A program made the translations under genes and the position numbers. From Coptis chinensis (taxonomy: Eukaryota > Streptophyta > Magnoliopsida > Ranunculales > Ranunculaceae), in assembly GCA_015680905.1 (NCBI GenBank), contig CM027384.1, positions 77,223,501 to 77,287,500 of the forward strand: 64,000 nucleotides of DNA. Direction: 5' to 3'. Below, piece after piece: positions 60,901 to 64,000 of the stretch. The notes under the pieces were generated by a model. It did not search any database. It was not told the DNA's origin and saw only the letters and a program-made list of their open reading frames with translations. Every line of letters starts with the position of its first letter. Positions within the stretch are counted from its first letter, which is position 1.

Positions 60901-63756
60901 CGCATCAAGCTCCTAAGAAGCACCCCCCCCCCCCCCCCAACACACACACGCGCGCGCGCAGAATTTGGAGTTTAAGTGACGGGAAAAGATGTTTTTTAGT
61001 TTCCAAAACACAACAGAAAATTAGAGGAACACCTATTTAAATTTCCATGCTTCTAGGGAACATAAATAAACAACATTCTGTAAGGAATAGAAGTCTTGTT
61101 TCTACCTGCTGTAACCCGAGCAGCTTCCAAATCCCTCCCAATGGCAGCAGATGGGACTAGTGTAAGATCAGCTGCCCTGTGAAGAAACTCTGATTCAGAG
61201 ATCAAGGAAAGTTAGAAGTCTACCCATCGGATTATCTACCACTAATCATGAAGAGGATGTAGTGAGGATAAGCTTACTTATGACCAGCCACATTGGTGTC
61301 ACCAGCCAACTAAAGGTGTACCTTGGAATATATCTGCAGTCACCATTGAAGAATCAGACTCGTCACTCTAAGATAAATCAAATCAAATGTGTAAAAAAAC
61401 AATATTTGTTTATTAAATGAACGCTGAGAGCTTATAAATGTTTTGCGTAATAGACTTTGTAGACTTTTTCACTATACCACTATTACTATCTCAAATTAAC
61501 AGAAAAATAATACGAACAAACTCTCATTTTTGAGTCATATAGTACACTAGAACAAGAAAACCAGTGTATGGGGTCTGCATGGTTTGGTTCAGTTAAGTTA
61601 GCAAGAAAAAAATCAAACTAACAATGTTGAACGGTATGTAATGGGGATTGTTAGAGATCTAAGAGGACATCTCTCGAGGGGCTTTAAGGACTAGGTCGCA
61701 GGGCAAAAAACCAATTAAAACAAACCACGTGGCAATACTAACTAAATAAATAGAATAACATAAAACAACAACAAAAAAACATGCCACATGGGAACACTAA
61801 CTAAATAAACAATATAACATAAAACCACAAAAACAAAATAATGGGGACACCTATTGCGTTCACCCTTGGGTTCGTCTAGCTCGATCTCCACATCATTATG
61901 ACATAAACTTCACAGTCCACATGCACTTATATAGCATTTGCATAGCAGGTTTACCAGGTTTACATAGTGTCAGATGCCAGCAGCTATGACTGTTTTGTTG
62001 CATATCTGGAAACATCTATTTCATGCTTCTTGAAAAGGATGGCTATAAAGTGCCCCGTATGCTACATTTTTGTTGCCTACATTATTAAGTAGTAAACTTA
62101 AATAATTACCAATAAAGCCTTCTATCAGGTCAAGCATTTTAATGTCTGCCTCATATGAATGTTTGTTAAGTCACTTGACTTAATTCTTAAGGAAACCTTT
62201 TAGTATAAATTTACAGTACATGTGTCCAAATGTTTTTCATTTGACTTCTTGAATATGCTAGAATGTTCCTATGAGCAGAGGACGTTACAATTCGACTCCT
62301 TTATAGTAATATTTTTTTTGATAGGCTCTTTTATAGTAATATAGGTTGAGCTAAAGAAGTGAATATCCCAGAATTTTACAGGAAATATAATTTTAAAAAA
62401 CTCACATTGGAACATGAGTATGATATGACATCACAATAGGAACACACAATAGTTTTGCAATAAAGAGAGCTCCAAATACCTGCGTCACGGTTCAAAATTT
62501 TGTCAGCCATAAAAAGGAGGACTGGTTTCACCAAAAGGAGAATCGCCTCAGAGCTTAGACTGGGATTCACATATTGTGCAACCCATGCTGAGTAGGGAGG
62601 AAGACCTCCTTTGGATGACAGAAAATAATATACAGGGCGAACAATTTAGGCGATTACCATAATTCCAGGTGATGATGCATGTATAATATCAGGCTTGAAG
62701 TTTGCAACCTCTGAGATTATTCTAGGGCTGAGAGCAAGTGATAGAGGAACCTTTTTATACCAAGGGCAGGGGAAACTGCAAAGAAGAAGAACAAAAGAAA
62801 TATAAAACTGTTCAGACCATGATTAACGGCATTTAGAGATGTCGGTAGTTTACAGAAGTTCCTCCATTGAGGCACATGACGGGCATGCTTTGGTTCAAGA
62901 TGTGAGCTCTCCTAAGGCCCGAACCGACTAGTTTATAAGAGGATTACCCAAATGAAAAGGTTCACAGTTTCCGGTGTTAGGCACAATCGAGAAAGCCTCA
63001 ACTTGCCTAAGCACAGGCAGAACATATTAAAATCAATTTTAACAATACACAGACAGCATAAACATTTTTTGAACTTCTGCTAAGCTTCCATTAAATGCCC
63101 TGCTATTATATATAAATTAACTATTCATTTTCCCCATTTGATGTTCTGGTTTAGATTTCATGCTTTTGTGGTCTGATGGATGCACTGCTTTGCCTCAATT
63201 TCAACTAAATTTCTATTTGTTCCTGTTACAGGGATAACAGAGACTTCTTGCTACGGGTTGGGTTGAAAAATTAATTTATCATCTTCTGGTTATTTGACTT
63301 TGCGTACACATCATATGCACCAGTGAAATAGGTTATCCAAAATAACGAATGTATAAAGAATGAAAAATTCAACAGGATTCTTGATTGGATCAGGAATAAA
63401 TTTTTTTGTGAAATATTGATATAGTTTCAGCTTTAAGTACTTTTATGGAACATCATTTCTAGAGAGGTGGGGAACCACTGAACCAGCATTGCTGAAGTAC
63501 CGGTACAAAATCTAAAGGAAAAGGATAGGGATTTTGGACAAAGATGATTGGGATACTTCCAAACAAAAGAAAATCATTGTGATTGTGCGAATGATTTTTC
63601 GTGTGATTAGAAAACTAACAAAATGTGACAATACAGGCAGAACAGAGGAGATAATAAATAAGATTTGAGTGACTAATCAAAGTACCTTCGTGAACCAATA
63701 AGTTTCGCTCCATAAAATTCTTCAGGTACCCCTTCATGGGTCGTTACAACCATGAC
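57999..63756 (-). CDS. SQD2: Sulfoquinovosyl transferase SQD2, 3' nine coding exons (5' part outside window)
   Basis: Exons in coding order: 63756-63686, 62775-62658, 62479-62406, 61333-61278, 61189-61106, 59930-59843, 59744-59667, 58844-58788 and 58494-57999 (TGA at 57999-58001). All junctions are GT/AG and the phases join without breaks into 373 residues, starting VMVVTTHEGVPEEFYGAK and continuing FPCPWYKKVPLSLALSPRII, VMSYHTHVP, AADLTLVPSAAIGRDL and IGDGPY. The GT4-type donor-site E-x7-E is in SESETLGLVVLEAM, followed by RAGGIPDII. This matches plant SQD2, a GT-B glycosyltransferase of the plastid envelope that moves sulfoquinovose from UDP-sulfoquinovose to diacylglycerol, forming the thylakoid lipid SQDG. 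The N-terminal exons with the transit peptide lie to the right of the window. It appears functional. Confidence 0.95.
60006..60101. repeat. Small foldback sequence in an SQD2 intron
   Basis: AAGGTGTTTG at 60006-60015 has its exact complement at 60092-60101, with partial pairing inward. It could be a very small MITE, but no convincing target duplication is present. Confidence 0.4.
60923..60960. repeat. C16-(AC)n-(GC)n simple repeat in an SQD2 intron
   Basis: A run of 16 C (60923-60938) is followed by AACACACACACGCGCGCGCG (60939-60958), an alternating purine-pyrimidine tract. Such tracts can form Z-DNA and vary in length. The assembled length may not be exact. Confidence 0.9.
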
Positions 63757-64000
63757 CTACAGCATGCACCAGAAAGTTGGTCGTCAGTTCGTTATTTTTT
63801 AAAATCCTAATAAGATTAACTTTTCATTTGCAGATTTCAACTGGAAGTATGTTTATAAACGTCCAAAAAGAATCACTGAAAGATTCAAGTATTTAACACA
63901 GAATGCACTTTGCTGACTATAAGTGCCTGAATACGCTTATATGCACTTGGCCATCGGAAATAGGTTTACAGAATATAGACTCACAGGCTAATCTTTTTTA

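Overview
This is eukaryotic nuclear DNA from a flowering plant, most likely a eudicot. The evidence is AT-rich intergenic sequence, genes with spliceosomal introns, plant-type transposons and two plant genes at the right end. No prokaryotic features, CRISPR arrays or organelle operons were seen. Apart from those two genes, almost everything recognisable is mobile DNA in various states of decay. Element borders below rest on terminal repeats and target-site duplications (TSDs) read directly from the sequence.

Layout. 1-3.3 kb: unassigned sequence with short tandem repeats and an orphan RNase H fragment. 3.3-11.66 kb: a decayed autonomous-type CACTA (En/Spm) element on the minus strand with TNP2-type and TNPA-like genes; its right terminus is clear, its left one was not found. 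13.8-15.6 kb: two short hAT elements and a foldback element. 15.72-21.99 kb: a second, complete CACTA element (TSD TCT) that carries broken exons of a host multiple inositol polyphosphate phosphatase (MINPP, histidine acid phosphatase) gene. 22.2-22.9 kb: another hAT element. 24.4-30.5 kb: a degenerate L1-type LINE on the minus strand with an RNase H domain.

31.45-36.64 kb: a Copia element whose two LTRs are in inverted orientation while the whole unit is flanked by one perfect 5-bp TSD (AACGA). This is the most unusual structure in the window. 36.7-38.7 kb: SINE-like sequences and a Mutator-like MITE. 38.76-39.46 kb: a solo LTR. 39.5-48.3 kb: a decayed Copia element (TSD GCTGA) holding a 3.7-kb solo LTR (TSD GTTGC), which in turn holds a hAT MITE (TSD GTTACAAC). 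49.1-49.6 kb: a Tourist-type MITE with four small palindromes. 49.9-53.6 kb: a broken PIF/Harbinger element whose Myb-like gene is split by a hAT element.

55.2-56.7 kb: an intact, intronless BAHD acyltransferase gene on the plus strand. 58.0 kb to beyond the right edge: the 3' nine coding exons of SQD2, the sulfolipid synthase that makes SQDG in plastids, on the minus strand. These two genes are tail to tail about 1.3 kb apart and show no obvious functional link. No species was identified.
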